A stretch of DNA of 23,125 bases from positions 1 through 23,125 of the forward strand of contig JBOGCH010000043.1 in NCBI GenBank assembly GCA_051656645.1, written 5' to 3'. Source of the DNA: JBOGCH01 sp051656645. GTDB lineage: Bacteria; Bacteroidota; Bacteroidia; Bacteroidales; Marinifilaceae. Within the stretch, counting starts at the first letter, position 1. The number at the start of each line of letters is the position of its first letter. Below the pieces are notes generated by a model. It ran no database searches. It was not told the DNA's origin and was given only the letters and a program-made list of their open reading frames with translations. The position numbers and the translations under genes were made by a program. This document shows positions 1 through 8,580 of the stretch, in pieces.

Positions 1-477
1 GAGCACCGGCTTAAGAGGTGATTATAATATTTAACTCATAGGAGCTAAATCTAGAAAGCTATATTCTAAAAAGATGAGGATGATTGTTTTTTACGACTTA
101 GATAAAGATGAAGAATTTAAATTTATCACTAATAATCAAGATATAAGTTCTCTTGAGATAACCTATATCTATAAAAACAGGTGGCAAATTGAAGTATTCT
201 TCAAATGGATTAAACAAAATCTTACCATAAAAACTTTATGGGGAAACTCAAAGAATGCTGTTTCCTACATCTATGGACAGCGATATGTGCATATTTGATT
301 GTTGCTAGAATTAAGGCAACTTACAAAAGTCCATATTCTATTACCGAGTGCCACACGCTTATCAGCGTCTCTGCCTTAGCCAAAACAGATTTGAGAGAAC
401 TATTATGTCCCGAATTGCTCAGTAAAAATCAAAATGTCAAGGAACTTGATTTATTTAATTACGCGTTTGAAAAATAA
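1..477 (+). pseudogene. IS4-family transposase remnant (3' part, broken)
   Basis: Remains of a DDE transposase of the IS4 family, running off the left edge. The frame open from base 2 reads a transposase-like stretch, meets an in-frame TAA at 32-34, then continues as a good match to the family. In the part from base 74 the residues YKNRWQIEVFFKWIK fit the IS4 signature Y-x2-R-x3-E-x6-K, which carries the catalytic Glu. The similarity moves into another frame at about 262-290: the first frame ends at a TGA after YVHI, while the second carries on with WTAICAYLIVARIKATYK and the usual C-terminal segment down to the TAA at 475-477. One stop plus one frameshift mean no active enzyme. Terminal inverted repeats or a target duplication could not be identified after 477. 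The family assignment rests on remembered motifs; inactivity is seen directly. Confidence 0.85.
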
Positions 478-743
478 CGCATCAATACTAAAATAAGAAA
501 ATAAAACTAAATTATTACTACCTAGTTTCATCAGATAGAAATATTTGAAAATGAAAAAAGAATCAAGCAACAGCTAAACAGGGAAATAAAAGGCACTCAA
601 GATAATATTACAGTCTCTTGTAATGTTTTTTCTACTCGGCGCTATACATGTAACAAAAGTTATTCACTAATTCGCATTTTAATATCTTATATTATCGCCT
701 GGAAGGTAAAAATAAAGAGGGATAAATCTCTCCCATCAACCCA
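478..743. other. gene-free spacer after the transposase remnant
   Basis: Nothing that looks like a real gene is visible here. An open frame without a start codon begins at 526 and runs into the antisense of the next gene; it has no recognisable similarity. A 4-bp hairpin (GGGA 719-722, TCCC 731-734) read on the minus strand is followed by a T-rich tract, and is at most a poor terminator for the small minus-strand gene starting at 944. Confidence 0.5.
606..632 (+). terminator. possible weak intrinsic terminator
   Basis: A 6-bp AT-rich stem (ATTACA at 607-612, TGTAAT at 619-624, 6-base loop) is followed by G and six T residues (626-631). It lies about 130 bases after the transposase remnant on the same strand and could end its transcription. 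The stem is short and A/T-dominated, so it may be chance. Confidence 0.3.
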
Positions 744-944
744 TTACTCCTCCTCCAAAATTTCTTTAACGCGGCCAACCTCTCCTGTTTCAAGGCGAAC
801 TTTTATTCCATGAGGATGAGTTGGGGAGTTTGTCAGGATGTTCTTCACTACACCTTCGGTTAAATTACCTGTACGCTGATCTGCTTTAAGAACTATATTT
901 ACTAACTGACCTATTTTAATATTACTTCTTTTTGTTCCGTCCAT
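744..944 (-). CDS. YwbE family protein (DUF2196)
   Basis: A 66-residue protein that matches the YwbE family along its whole length. The diagnostic segments are KADQRTGNLTEGVV at residues 20-33 and HPHGIKVRL at 43-51, followed by a GxVGRVK stretch and an acidic tail. The family is small, soluble, widespread in Firmicutes and Bacteroidetes and has no established biochemical role; its fold is predicted to be a small beta barrel, so nucleic-acid binding is a guess only. There is no signal peptide or membrane segment. The gene stands alone: 178 bases separate it from the next upstream gene on the same strand. Family recognition is firm; function is unknown. Confidence 0.9.
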   Translation of the reverse strand: MDGTKRSNIKIGQLVNIVLKADQRTGNLTEGVVKNILTNSPTHPHGIKVRLETGEVGRVKEILEEE

Positions 945-1122
945 GATATTACATATTTAATGGAGCGAAGTTATATAAAAAAACACATAGATTGGGGAAT
1001 ATAGGTGCCAATGTCATTGCTTATGGTATAGTTATTCATTATAGCGTGTAATATCTATAATATGATAAGAGCGTTGATTTGGAAATATCTTAAATTAAAG
1101 TAGAAAATAGCATTTACGTAAT

Positions 1123-1806
1123 CTAATTATTATTTTTTTTGGGTTTATAGGGGATAAAAAGCGAAGCATTATCGTTTTTCAGCTGTCCACTGTTATCTTT
1201 TTTAACGCGTAAATTTGTGATTTTAGAAACATAAAATGGCATTATAATTTGCTGTGTAGATGTATTAGGGCCAATTACACTGATTGAAAGGACATTTGTA
1301 AACTTTATCGGACTATTCTGTTCTGAAAAATCAATACTTGAGGATTTACCTACAGAGGGTTCCATGGTAAGTTTATTATTTGCATGACATTCCGTGCTAA
1401 TATTATATAAACCAATTCTTTTTATACCATGTGGTGGTATCATCACTTTGCCATTTGGCAACATTGTCAATGCTTTTACTTGAGGAGATATTGGTAATTT
1501 TTCCTTATCAGGCGTCGATTCATACGTAAAATTTGGGTATAAACTATAGCTAACTCCATTAAGGATGTAATACGAAAATTCTGTATTCACCAATAAATAA
1601 TTATTTGATTTATTGATTAGCATAAACGATGCGTCACCATATTCTGACCAGAAATCATAGACAATTTCAAAATCCGAAGTACTAATTGGTGTTGTAGTAC
1701 TTACGCTATCCAGCACCGTTTTTATTTTTTGTACCTGGTAATATGACGTTCCGCATGAACTGAAAAGAGCCGTCGATATAATACACACTAATAGTATCTG
1801 TTTCAT
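1123..1806 (-). CDS. putative lipoprotein of unknown function
   Basis: I do not recognise a named family. The 227-residue product starts with a short positive n-region and a hydrophobic core ending in LFSSC, with the lipid-bearing Cys at residue 18. The residues that follow, GTSYYQVQK, are typical of a group of Bacteroidetes lipoproteins. The mature part has no further membrane segment, is rich in Ser, Asn, Thr and aromatic residues, and looks like a beta-rich extracytoplasmic domain (for example an FxxLINKSNNYLLVN stretch near residues 60-75). The C-terminus is Lys/Asn-rich. Expected location is the periplasmic or outer face of an envelope membrane. It has no operon partner, and AT-rich spacers flank it on both sides. 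Confidence 0.75.
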   Translation of the reverse strand: MKQILLVCIISTALFSSCGTSYYQVQKIKTVLDSVSTTTPISTSDFEIVYDFWSEYGDASFMLINKSNNYLLVNTEFSYYILNGVSYSLYPNFTYESTPDKEKLPISPQVKALTMLPNGKVMIPPHGIKRIGLYNISTECHANNKLTMEPSVGKSSSIDFSEQNSPIKFTNVLSISVIGPNTSTQQIIMPFYVSKITNLRVKKDNSGQLKNDNASLFIPYKPKKNNN

Positions 1807-2133
1807 AGATTAAATAGATTTAGCATTACTCCCCTACCAACCTCAATTATTAACAATAAATATAATAACGTTATCTAGACTTTTGGGTTACATATTTTTA
1901 CATCTATATTAAATTTCATTCACAATTATCTATAATCACAATACACTCCTTATCTTTTATTTAATTATAGAATTTTATATTTTATATATTAATATAAGGA
2001 AAATGTGCCTCTTGTCATCGTTCCTAAATAAGGAAAATAAACATACCTTTGCCGCCATTATAAATAACAGTCGATTTGCTGTATAAATAGGTGAACGTAC
2101 ACGCAAATCATTAAATTAATCAAATTTATTTCA
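1807..2133. other. divergent AT-rich intergenic region
   Basis: This spacer lies between the divergently transcribed lipoprotein gene and the acetate-type transporter gene and is very AT-rich. The only signal I can support is a -7-like box for the rightward gene (listed separately). I see no open frame, tandem repeat or strong hairpin, and no TAnnTTTG box facing the lipoprotein gene. Confidence 0.5.
2044..2051 (+). promoter_or_regulatory. Bacteroides-type -7 box for the acetate transporter
   Basis: TACCTTTG matches the TAnnTTTG -7 consensus of Bacteroidetes housekeeping promoters. A matching TTTG about 19 bases upstream is not present (TTCC sits there), so the -33 element is weak. The predicted start point is near 2058, giving a leader of about 75 bases. 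Confidence 0.45.
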
Positions 2134-2697
2134 ATGGAAAAAAAAGGTAACCCGGCAGTTGTAGGTCTTGCCGGATTCGGATTGACTACTCTTTTATTAC
2201 AGATTCACAATTTAGGTTTTATCGGACTTGGTCCCGTACTTGCTATGGGGATTATGTTTGGGGGACTAGCGCAGATGATTGCAGGATTTCAAGAAAAAGC
2301 AAACGGAAACAATTTCGGTTATAGTGCTTTTGTCACTTACGGTGCATTTTGGATTGGGCTTTGTATAATATGGCTTTGTAATCATTTTAATGTATATCCG
2401 TCAAATGGTATTGAAGTAGGATTTTATCTCCTTGCATTTATGCTTTACACAGGCATTATGCTTATAGCAACTCTTAGAATACATACGGCCATGTTTATAA
2501 CCTTTTTGACTCTGTTTATAGGTTTCCTTTTACTTGTGCTTGAGCATTTCTTCTTCCCATGGATGAAAACACTTGCTGCCATTGATCTTATTGTGTGTGC
2601 TTTTGTCGCATGGTATATGATGGCTGCGGAAATTATTAATCCTTTAGCCGGAAAGGTAGTATTACCTTTGGGCAGTCCGCTTATTAAAAAGAATTAA
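2134..2697 (+). CDS. satP: acetate uptake transporter, SatP/YaaH (GPR1/FUN34) family
   Basis: The 187-residue protein is a member of the AceTr family of acetate/succinate channels and proton symporters of the cytoplasmic membrane. The family's N-terminal NPAPLGL signature appears here as NPAVVGL at residues 6-12, followed by GFGLTTLLL. Six hydrophobic segments fill the rest, the usual topology, and the length equals that of E. coli SatP (188). The glycine-rich stretch GPVLAMGIMFGGLAQMIAGFQE (about residues 33-54) is also characteristic of the family. The gene is monocistronic, with its own putative promoter upstream and a strong terminator just after the stop. A role in taking up or releasing short-chain acids follows from the family; the substrate has not been shown. 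Confidence 0.9.
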   Translation: MEKKGNPAVVGLAGFGLTTLLLQIHNLGFIGLGPVLAMGIMFGGLAQMIAGFQEKANGNNFGYSAFVTYGAFWIGLCIIWLCNHFNVYPSNGIEVGFYLLAFMLYTGIMLIATLRIHTAMFITFLTLFIGFLLLVLEHFFFPWMKTLAAIDLIVCAFVAWYMMAAEIINPLAGKVVLPLGSPLIKKN

Positions 2698-2715
2698 TAC
2701 ACTGACAATATAAAC

Positions 2716-2753
2716 AAAACAGGCTATTCCATCATTTAGGAATAGCCTGTTTT
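2716..2753. terminator. bidirectional intrinsic terminator
   Basis: A perfect 15-bp stem (2716-2730 with 2739-2753) encloses an 8-base loop. Its ends are A-rich on the left and T-rich on the right, so it reads as a hairpin plus U-tract from both directions. It lies between the convergent acetate transporter and nfeD-like genes and most likely ends both transcripts. Confidence 0.9.
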
Positions 2754-2872
2754 ATTTCATATGCATTGATACAAGGGAAACAAATATTCATTAATTGTTC
2801 TTATACCAATCAGAAAAAAACACACATCTTAGTCGTTTAATCCTGAAATCGACGGTTCTATCTCTGTTTTGT

Positions 2873-4282
2873 TTATGCCTCAACTCGCTCAACGTACAGC
2901 TGGCCGGATTGAAATTGTCTTACCTTAACAAAGGTTCCCAATGGGATATAGTCTCCTTGAATAGCAACGGCATCATATATTTCACTATGAAGCTTTATTT
3001 TCCCACTCGGGCGTAAATCGGTAATAGTTACTCCTTGACTACCCACCATGTGTTTTAAACGCATATCAACACTTACATATCCGTCCTCTACGCGTTGCTC
3101 GGAGTGAAGAGCAAAAGGCAAAGAGCGCGCAGTGACAACACGTTTAGCAAGGATTATTCCAAGAACCAACCCACCGGTAGCAGAACCAACAACAATGGCA
3201 AAGGAACGTAATATTGCACTCGCAATATCGTCAAAGTACTCAAAGGACACTCCGTCTATAGGCGCCATTATTAATGCCCCAAGAATACACCCTATACCAA
3301 GTATACCGGCTACCCCAAAGCCGGGTATTACAAATATTTCCAGCATCAGTAAAATCACTCCCACTCCAAATACTATAATCTCCCAATTGTTGGCTATTCC
3401 TTCCAAGTATAGCGGCGCAAAGTAAAGTAAACAAGCAGTTATAGATGCTATTATAGGAAAACCAATCCCCGGCGTTTGCAGCTCAAAATAAATCCCTCCT
3501 ATTATTATCATTATTAAAATACCCTGCAGTACCGGATTAATAAGGAAACCTATTATTTTATCCATTGTGCTTTTTTCATATCGTAATTGAGTTGCCGGCA
3601 CATAATGCTCCCTCACCAATAGTTCGTCCATACTCCCCACTATTCCGTCGCAAAAGCCATGTTTTACAGCCTCGTGCGATGTGAACGTGACAATGCGCCC
3701 ACTATCCGTTACTCCGTTTATATTTATACGTTCGTCCACCATAGCTTCTGCAATATGCGGATCGCGTTTCCACTTTATAACCTCTTTGCCATTTTCCACA
3801 ATGGTATCTGCTCCGTGTGCTTGCGCAGTGGAACGAATCATAGATCTCATATAGGACTGGTACTTATCGGGCATTGCCTCTCCTGTCTGATTTACTACCG
3901 TTGCCGCTCCAATATTAGCTCCCTCGGTCATATAAATCTTATCGCAAGCAATGGAAATAAGCGCACCTGCCGATGCCGCATTATTATTTATATATACCCA
4001 CACAGGAAGCGACTCGTTCAATATCAACGATCTTAACGAATCGGCAAATATTACCATTCCGCCGTAAGTATTCATATCAATCACTATTGCATCGGCACCC
4101 TCTTTATGTGCTTCGTCAAAGGCCCGTTTTGTTTCTCTCCACACTTTAGGACCTATTTCGTCCTTTATGTCCACAACATATATACGTTTGCCTTTATTTA
4201 GTTCCGGCTGGGCCATTGCCGTCAATGAACTTATCAGAATTAAAATCTGAATAAGAATTTTCATACCAAAGTTTTTTGTCAT
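2873..4282 (-). CDS. NfeD-family membrane-bound serine protease
   Basis: The 469-residue protein has the long-form NfeD architecture. A signal peptide (about 8-25, ending TAMAQ) precedes a ClpP-like protease domain (about 30-230). It contains NTYGG at 71-75, the position of the usual DTPGG substrate loop, and NAASAGA with the predicted nucleophile Ser104. The predicted general base is Lys140 in PDKYQSY. Four to five membrane segments follow (about 245-385), then a C-terminal OB-fold-like NfeD domain (about 410-469). Characterised relatives use a Ser-Lys dyad and cleave hydrophobic membrane-protein segments; action in envelope quality control is an inference. The first ATG lies within the preceding EI24 gene; a second ATG at 4264 would also keep the signal peptide. 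It follows the EI24 gene on the same strand. Confidence 0.88.
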   Translation of the reverse strand: MTKNFGMKILIQILILISSLTAMAQPELNKGKRIYVVDIKDEIGPKVWRETKRAFDEAHKEGADAIVIDMNTYGGMVIFADSLRSLILNESLPVWVYINNNAASAGALISIACDKIYMTEGANIGAATVVNQTGEAMPDKYQSYMRSMIRSTAQAHGADTIVENGKEVIKWKRDPHIAEAMVDERININGVTDSGRIVTFTSHEAVKHGFCDGIVGSMDELLVREHYVPATQLRYEKSTMDKIIGFLINPVLQGILIMIIIGGIYFELQTPGIGFPIIASITACLLYFAPLYLEGIANNWEIIVFGVGVILLMLEIFVIPGFGVAGILGIGCILGALIMAPIDGVSFEYFDDIASAILRSFAIVVGSATGGLVLGIILAKRVVTARSLPFALHSEQRVEDGYVSVDMRLKHMVGSQGVTITDLRPSGKIKLHSEIYDAVAIQGDYIPLGTFVKVRQFQSGQLYVERVEA

Positions 4283-5036
4283 TAGTTCTACAGTTTTTTA
4301 ATGCTATTGTAGCAATAATTACAGAAATCATTGCCAAATAACCACATACAAATATTTTGATAAAAGGAATGGACAGCGCTAAAGTAAAAGGAATACCCAA
4401 CGCTAACGCAATACCTATTCGTCTGTTAATGATATACACACCCTCCTTCACACTTTTACGTTGTCGTTCCATTACATAGTCCATAAAAGCGAAACCATAA
4501 AAATAGGAAGTTACAAAAAACATTAGGACTGGAGTAACCAATCCCAACATGGGGAAAAATGAAAGAAAGAATAATAAGATCATAATAATCGATTGTAATA
4601 CAAAGTTCCTTACCGCCAATAATATTCCCCTCGCAATGTCAAGAAGAAAACCCTTAATTCCATAATTCTTATGGATACCAATAACCTGCTTCTCGGTTTT
4701 TTCGGCTAAAAGGGATAAAATCGGCGACATTGTCACAAGTATAATGTAGCCGCCAATGGACAAGAACAGATAAACATACGTAATGCGCACCGCAATACGC
4801 ACAAAAATAGTGGACACCTTTTCAAGCATTGGCGCCTGAAACTCCAATGTATTCATATACTCTCGCACACGCTCCATCAGCTGGTCAGACAGCGTACCTA
4901 CAACAAAATTACCTCCATAAAAAGAGAGCACTATAAGTACAATTGGCACAAGAAGATACCACCTAAATGCACGCGAAAAAAGGATGCGAACAGCACTTGG
5001 AAAAAGACGCCACGTCATAAAAAAATCTCTTATCAT
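4194..5036 (-). CDS. EI24 domain (CysZ-like) membrane protein
   Basis: The 280-residue polytopic protein belongs to the EI24/CysZ-like group. Hydrophobic segments lie at about 26-46, 80-108, 137-180 and 208-248. The family pattern includes a YxxxPI/MSPILSLLAEKTEK stretch after the second segment and a FAFMDYVMERQRKS stretch after the third. CysZ relatives carry sulfate or related anions, but this branch has not been assigned a substrate. The last 30 or so residues, after ATIALKN, are hydrophilic, are read from the other frame of the nfeD start region and are probably not ancestral. One extra A in the A6 run at 4294-4299 would stop this frame at 4288-4290 after about 249 residues. A putative promoter lies at 5127-5134. 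Confidence 0.82.
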   Translation of the reverse strand: MIRDFFMTWRLFPSAVRILFSRAFRWYLLVPIVLIVLSFYGGNFVVGTLSDQLMERVREYMNTLEFQAPMLEKVSTIFVRIAVRITYVYLFLSIGGYIILVTMSPILSLLAEKTEKQVIGIHKNYGIKGFLLDIARGILLAVRNFVLQSIIMILLFFLSFFPMLGLVTPVLMFFVTSYFYGFAFMDYVMERQRKSVKEGVYIINRRIGIALALGIPFTLALSIPFIKIFVCGYLAMISVIIATIALKNCRTNDKKLWYENSYSDFNSDKFIDGNGPAGTK

Positions 5037-5115
5037 AACTCTCTATTTTATTTTCAATGTTAAATAAAAAAATAATAATTTACAATTAGTTGTTTATTTT
5101 TCATTTATTTCATAC

Positions 5116-5134
5116 GTATTGCAATACAAAAATA
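5116..5134 (-). promoter_or_regulatory. -7 box and overlapping palindrome upstream of the EI24 gene
   Basis: On the minus strand TATTTTTG (5127-5134) fits the TAnnTTTG -7 box. No TTTG stands 19 bases upstream; that area is T-rich. Immediately downstream, 5116-5127 is a perfect 12-bp palindrome, GTATTGCAATAC, which would cover the predicted start point and could be an operator. Confidence 0.45.
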
Positions 5135-5170
5135 GTCATCTTTATTCTTAAAAAATTCTCACTGTAGCAC

Positions 5171-5186
5171 TATTTTTGTACATTTG
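5171..5186 (+). promoter_or_regulatory. two abutting -7 boxes upstream of purB
   Basis: TATTTTTG (5171-5178) and TACATTTG (5179-5186) both fit the Bacteroidetes -7 consensus and abut exactly. Neither has a clear -33 TTTG. Predicted starts are near 5185-5193, leaving a leader of about 50 bases before the purB ATG. Confidence 0.5.
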
Positions 5187-5239
5187 CGCAACAACCAGAG
5201 AATCTAAGTAACAACATTAATATAATTTAATTAAAGTCT

Positions 5240-6577
5240 ATGCAAGCATTAACTGCAATTTCTCCAATTGACGGACGTTATCGTGACAAAGTGGAGAGTT
5301 TAGCAAATTACTTTTCTGAGAGTGCACTTATCCGTTATCGTGTTACCGTTGAGATTGAATATTTCATTGCTCTTTGCGAGCTTCCATTGCCTCAACTTAA
5401 GGATTTTGACAAAAACTTATTTGAGCAACTACGTGAAATTTACCGCAACTTCACCAACGATGACGCTCAAAAAGTAAAAGACATTGAAAGCGTTACAAAC
5501 CACGATGTTAAAGCGGTAGAATACTTTATCAAAGAAAAATTCGACTTATTAAACATCTCCGAATATAAAGAGTTTATCCACTTTGGACTAACTTCGCAGG
5601 ACGTTAACAACACTGCTGTTCCTTGTTCTTTCCGTGATGCAGTACATGATGTGTACTATCCGGTAATTGACGAACTTATTGCAAAGCTTGAAGAGCTTGC
5701 TGCCGAGTGGGACGAAGTGCCTATGCTTGCAAAAACGCATGGACAACCTGCATCGCCAACACGTTTAGGAAAAGAGATACGTGTATTCATTTACCGTATT
5801 ACACGCCAATTGGAGCTTTTAAAGAAAGTACCTATTTCTGGGAAATTTGGTGGAGCTACAGGAAACTTCAACGCTCACAAAGTGGCATATCCTGAAATTG
5901 ATTGGGCTGCCTTTGGTAACAGCTTCTTAACTGAGAAACTTAACCTTGAGCGCGAAGCATACACTACCCAGATTTCTAACTATGATAACTTCGCTGCTGC
6001 ATGCGATAACTTAAAACGCATCAACACTGTTATTATCGACTTGGATCGCGACTTCTGGAGCTACATCTCAATGGCTTACTTTAAACAAAAAATCAAAGCC
6101 GGTGAGGTAGGTTCATCTGCAATGCCACATAAAGTTAACCCTATCGATTTTGAGAACTCTGAAGGTAACTTAGGTATAGCTAACGCTATTTTCGAGCATT
6201 TGGCAAACAAACTGCCTATTTCTCGTTTACAACGTGACCTTACAGACTCAACTGTACTTCGTAACATTGGGGTACCTTTGGCACACACCATCATAGCGCT
6301 TAAATCAACGCTTAAAGGTTTAAACAAACTTATCATTAATCAAGCGGCTATCGCTGAGGATCTTGAAGAAAACTGGGCTGTTGTGGCTGAGGCTATTCAA
6401 ACCATCCTTCGCCGTGAGGCATATCCAAACCCTTACGAGGCATTGAAAGCTTTAACTCGTACAAACGCTAAAATTACGCAAGAGTCAATTGCTGACTTTA
6501 TCGATACGTTAGAAGTTTCGGACGAATTAAAAGCACAGCTTAAAACTATTACTCCGTCTAATTACACTGGTATTTAA
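5240..6577 (+). CDS. purB: adenylosuccinate lyase
   Basis: The cytoplasmic enzyme removes fumarate from SAICAR and from adenylosuccinate, acting twice in purine synthesis. The 445-residue protein is of the E. coli type (about 456 residues) and starts with the typical SPIDGRY. Seen motifs are TNHDVKAVEYF near 86-96, TSQD at 118-121, THGQPASPT with the catalytic His at 167, and the fumarase/aspartase signature GSSAMPHKVNP at 291-301 with its flexible-loop serines. All expected active-site segments are present and the length is normal. The ATG at 5240 is preceded by an A/T-rich leader without Shine-Dalgarno. The gene is bracketed by two -7 boxes and a strong terminator, so it is transcribed alone. 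Confidence 0.98.
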   Translation: MQALTAISPIDGRYRDKVESLANYFSESALIRYRVTVEIEYFIALCELPLPQLKDFDKNLFEQLREIYRNFTNDDAQKVKDIESVTNHDVKAVEYFIKEKFDLLNISEYKEFIHFGLTSQDVNNTAVPCSFRDAVHDVYYPVIDELIAKLEELAAEWDEVPMLAKTHGQPASPTRLGKEIRVFIYRITRQLELLKKVPISGKFGGATGNFNAHKVAYPEIDWAAFGNSFLTEKLNLEREAYTTQISNYDNFAAACDNLKRINTVIIDLDRDFWSYISMAYFKQKIKAGEVGSSAMPHKVNPIDFENSEGNLGIANAIFEHLANKLPISRLQRDLTDSTVLRNIGVPLAHTIIALKSTLKGLNKLIINQAAIAEDLEENWAVVAEAIQTILRREAYPNPYEALKALTRTNAKITQESIADFIDTLEVSDELKAQLKTITPSNYTGI

Positions 6578-6597
6578 TTAATTAAACGGTAAAAAAT

Positions 6598-6640
6598 AAG
6601 AGGAGAGTGTCCGCGTTAACTCAGTGACACTCTCCTTTTT
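6598..6640 (+). terminator. intrinsic terminator after purB
   Basis: An 11-bp perfect GC-rich stem (6601-6611 with 6626-6636), extended by a G-U and two A-U pairs, encloses a 14-base loop and runs into TTTTT. It lies 20 bases after the purB stop and 48 bases before the ABC exporter start, so the two genes are separate units. Confidence 0.9.
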
Positions 6641-6688
6641 CCCATTTTTAATAGCTTTTGTCCTTGGACAACATTAAAACCTTGATTT

Positions 6689-8512
6689 ATGCATGATTTT
6701 TTAATCATATTAAAACGATTTATTCCCCCTTACCGTTGGCGACTAAGTAAGAGTATTTTTTACAATATTCTTCATGCCGTTTTCGGTACGGTATCCCTTG
6801 TAATGCTTAGTCCGGTACTTGGCATTCTGTTTGGAACTGAACAAGAGGTACTACAGCGAGCAGATTGGGGATATGACATCGCCGCAATTAAACAAAACTT
6901 CTACTACTTCATTACTCAAATTAAACTTGAGTACGGCCCGGCAAGCACGCTTATATGCGTAGGTTCCTTTGCTGTGATTGCTACCGCTTTAAAAACCGGA
7001 TTTGCATATTTGGCTGCTTTTGAAATGATTTACATTCGCAACGGCGTAGTACGTGACATACGTAAACAGATTTATGCTAAAATATTGTCATTACCATTGC
7101 CATTCTTCTCGGAGGAACGCAAGGGCGACATTATTTCGCGTATGACAGGCGATGTTCAGGAGGTTGAGGCCTCTGTAATGAGCTCTTTGGAGATGTTTTT
7201 CCAAAGTCCTATACTCATTATTATTTACCTGGTTGCCATGATTGCCATGAGCTGGGAGCTTACACTCTTTGTACTGATTATGCTACCAATTATGGGTGGT
7301 TTGATTGGACGAGTGGGTAAGAACCTAAAAAAACGATCAAAAGAGGGACAGGATAAAATGGGCGAAATTCTTTCCTCTATAGAAGAAACACTGTCAGGTT
7401 TACGCATCATCAAAGCATTCAATGCTGAACCTCGTGTCACTGAAGGTTTTGACAAACAAAACGAAGAATATCGCCGCATTCAAAACCGTTTAATGCGCAG
7501 ACGTTCTTTGGCGCATCCGATGAGCGAATTTCTAGGTACCATTGTCATTGTCGTTGTATTATGGTTTGGAGGTACCCTTATTCTTAGCAACAACAGTACG
7601 CTTACGGCACCGGAGTTCATAGCCTACATTGCACTGTTTTACTCCATTATTAATCCGGCAAAAAACCTTACAAATGCCTTTTACAGCATTCAAAAAGGAC
7701 TTGCGGCAATGGACCGTATTGACGTGATATTGATGGCCGAATCGTCTATTAAAGAGGCTCCCGATGCTAAGTTAATTAAGAGCTTTGAAAAAGAGATAAC
7801 CTATAAAAATGTAGACTTCTCATATGACGGAAATCGCATAGTACTTAATGATGTTAATATTACCATTCCAAAAGGAAAAACAATTGCATTAGTTGGTCAG
7901 TCGGGATCTGGTAAAACAACATTTGTTGACCTATTGCCACGTTTCTACGATGTTATGCATGGTGCTATTTCCATTGATGGCAACGATATTCGCGACATTG
8001 GTATCCATTCCCTACGCGAATTGATGGGTAACGTAAATCAAGATCCTATTTTATTCAATGACACTATTTTCAACAACATTGCTTTTGGTGTTGAAAATGC
8101 CACAATGGATCAGGTTATACAAGCAGCTAAAATTGCCAACGCGCACGAATTTATAAGTCAGGCACCCGAAGGATACAACACCAAAATTGGCGACCGTGGT
8201 GGTAAACTAAGTGGTGGACAGCGCCAACGCTTAAGTATTGCACGTGCCGTACTTAAAAACCCTCCTATCATGATTCTGGACGAGGCGACATCTGCATTAG
8301 ATACCGAGTCGGAAAAATTGGTTCAAGAGGCTTTGGACAACTTAATGCGTAACCGCACCTCCGTAGTCATTGCGCACCGCTTGTCAACAATTAAAAACGC
8401 CGATATCATCTGCGTTTTTGATCAGGGTAAAATTGCTGAGACCGGAACACATGAGGAACTCCTTAAACGTAACGGTATCTACACCAAGCTTTACAACATG
8501 CAAAACTTTTAA
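6689..8512 (+). CDS. MsbA-like ABC exporter, fused membrane and ATPase domains
   Basis: The 607-residue half-transporter works as a homodimer in the cytoplasmic membrane. Residues 1-340 form the six-helix ABC exporter domain. The ATPase domain (about 370-607) carries Walker A GQSGSGKTT (403-411), Q-loop Gln451, signature LSGGQ (507-511), Walker B IMILDE (527-532) with Glu532, and switch His563. All catalytic residues are intact. Length and order match MsbA, the flippase for lipid A-core, but the same architecture occurs in drug and peptide exporters, so the substrate is inferred. In Bacteroidetes this subfamily is commonly annotated as lipid A export permease. No clear promoter box is seen in the short spacer; TAGCTTTTG at 6652-6660 is one base off the consensus. 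Confidence 0.9.
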   Translation: MHDFLIILKRFIPPYRWRLSKSIFYNILHAVFGTVSLVMLSPVLGILFGTEQEVLQRADWGYDIAAIKQNFYYFITQIKLEYGPASTLICVGSFAVIATALKTGFAYLAAFEMIYIRNGVVRDIRKQIYAKILSLPLPFFSEERKGDIISRMTGDVQEVEASVMSSLEMFFQSPILIIIYLVAMIAMSWELTLFVLIMLPIMGGLIGRVGKNLKKRSKEGQDKMGEILSSIEETLSGLRIIKAFNAEPRVTEGFDKQNEEYRRIQNRLMRRRSLAHPMSEFLGTIVIVVVLWFGGTLILSNNSTLTAPEFIAYIALFYSIINPAKNLTNAFYSIQKGLAAMDRIDVILMAESSIKEAPDAKLIKSFEKEITYKNVDFSYDGNRIVLNDVNITIPKGKTIALVGQSGSGKTTFVDLLPRFYDVMHGAISIDGNDIRDIGIHSLRELMGNVNQDPILFNDTIFNNIAFGVENATMDQVIQAAKIANAHEFISQAPEGYNTKIGDRGGKLSGGQRQRLSIARAVLKNPPIMILDEATSALDTESEKLVQEALDNLMRNRTSVVIAHRLSTIKNADIICVFDQGKIAETGTHEELLKRNGIYTKLYNMQNF

Positions 8513-8530
8513 CACTCGTTGTTTTAAGCT

Positions 8531-8579
8531 ATACAAAACCGCCACACATCCTTTAATGGGAAGTGTGGCGGTTTTGTAT
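8531..8579 (+). terminator. intrinsic terminator after the ABC exporter
   Basis: A perfect 17-bp stem (8531-8547 with 8563-8579) with a 15-base loop starts 18 bases after the exporter stop. The 3' arm ends in TTTTG TATT rather than a pure T run, but the long GC-rich stem makes termination likely. Confidence 0.85.
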
Positions 8580-8580
8580 T

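Noticed and set aside
526..780. Open frame without a start codon between the transposase remnant and the YwbE gene
   Set aside because: No start codon, no recognisable similarity, and it continues into the antisense of a real gene.
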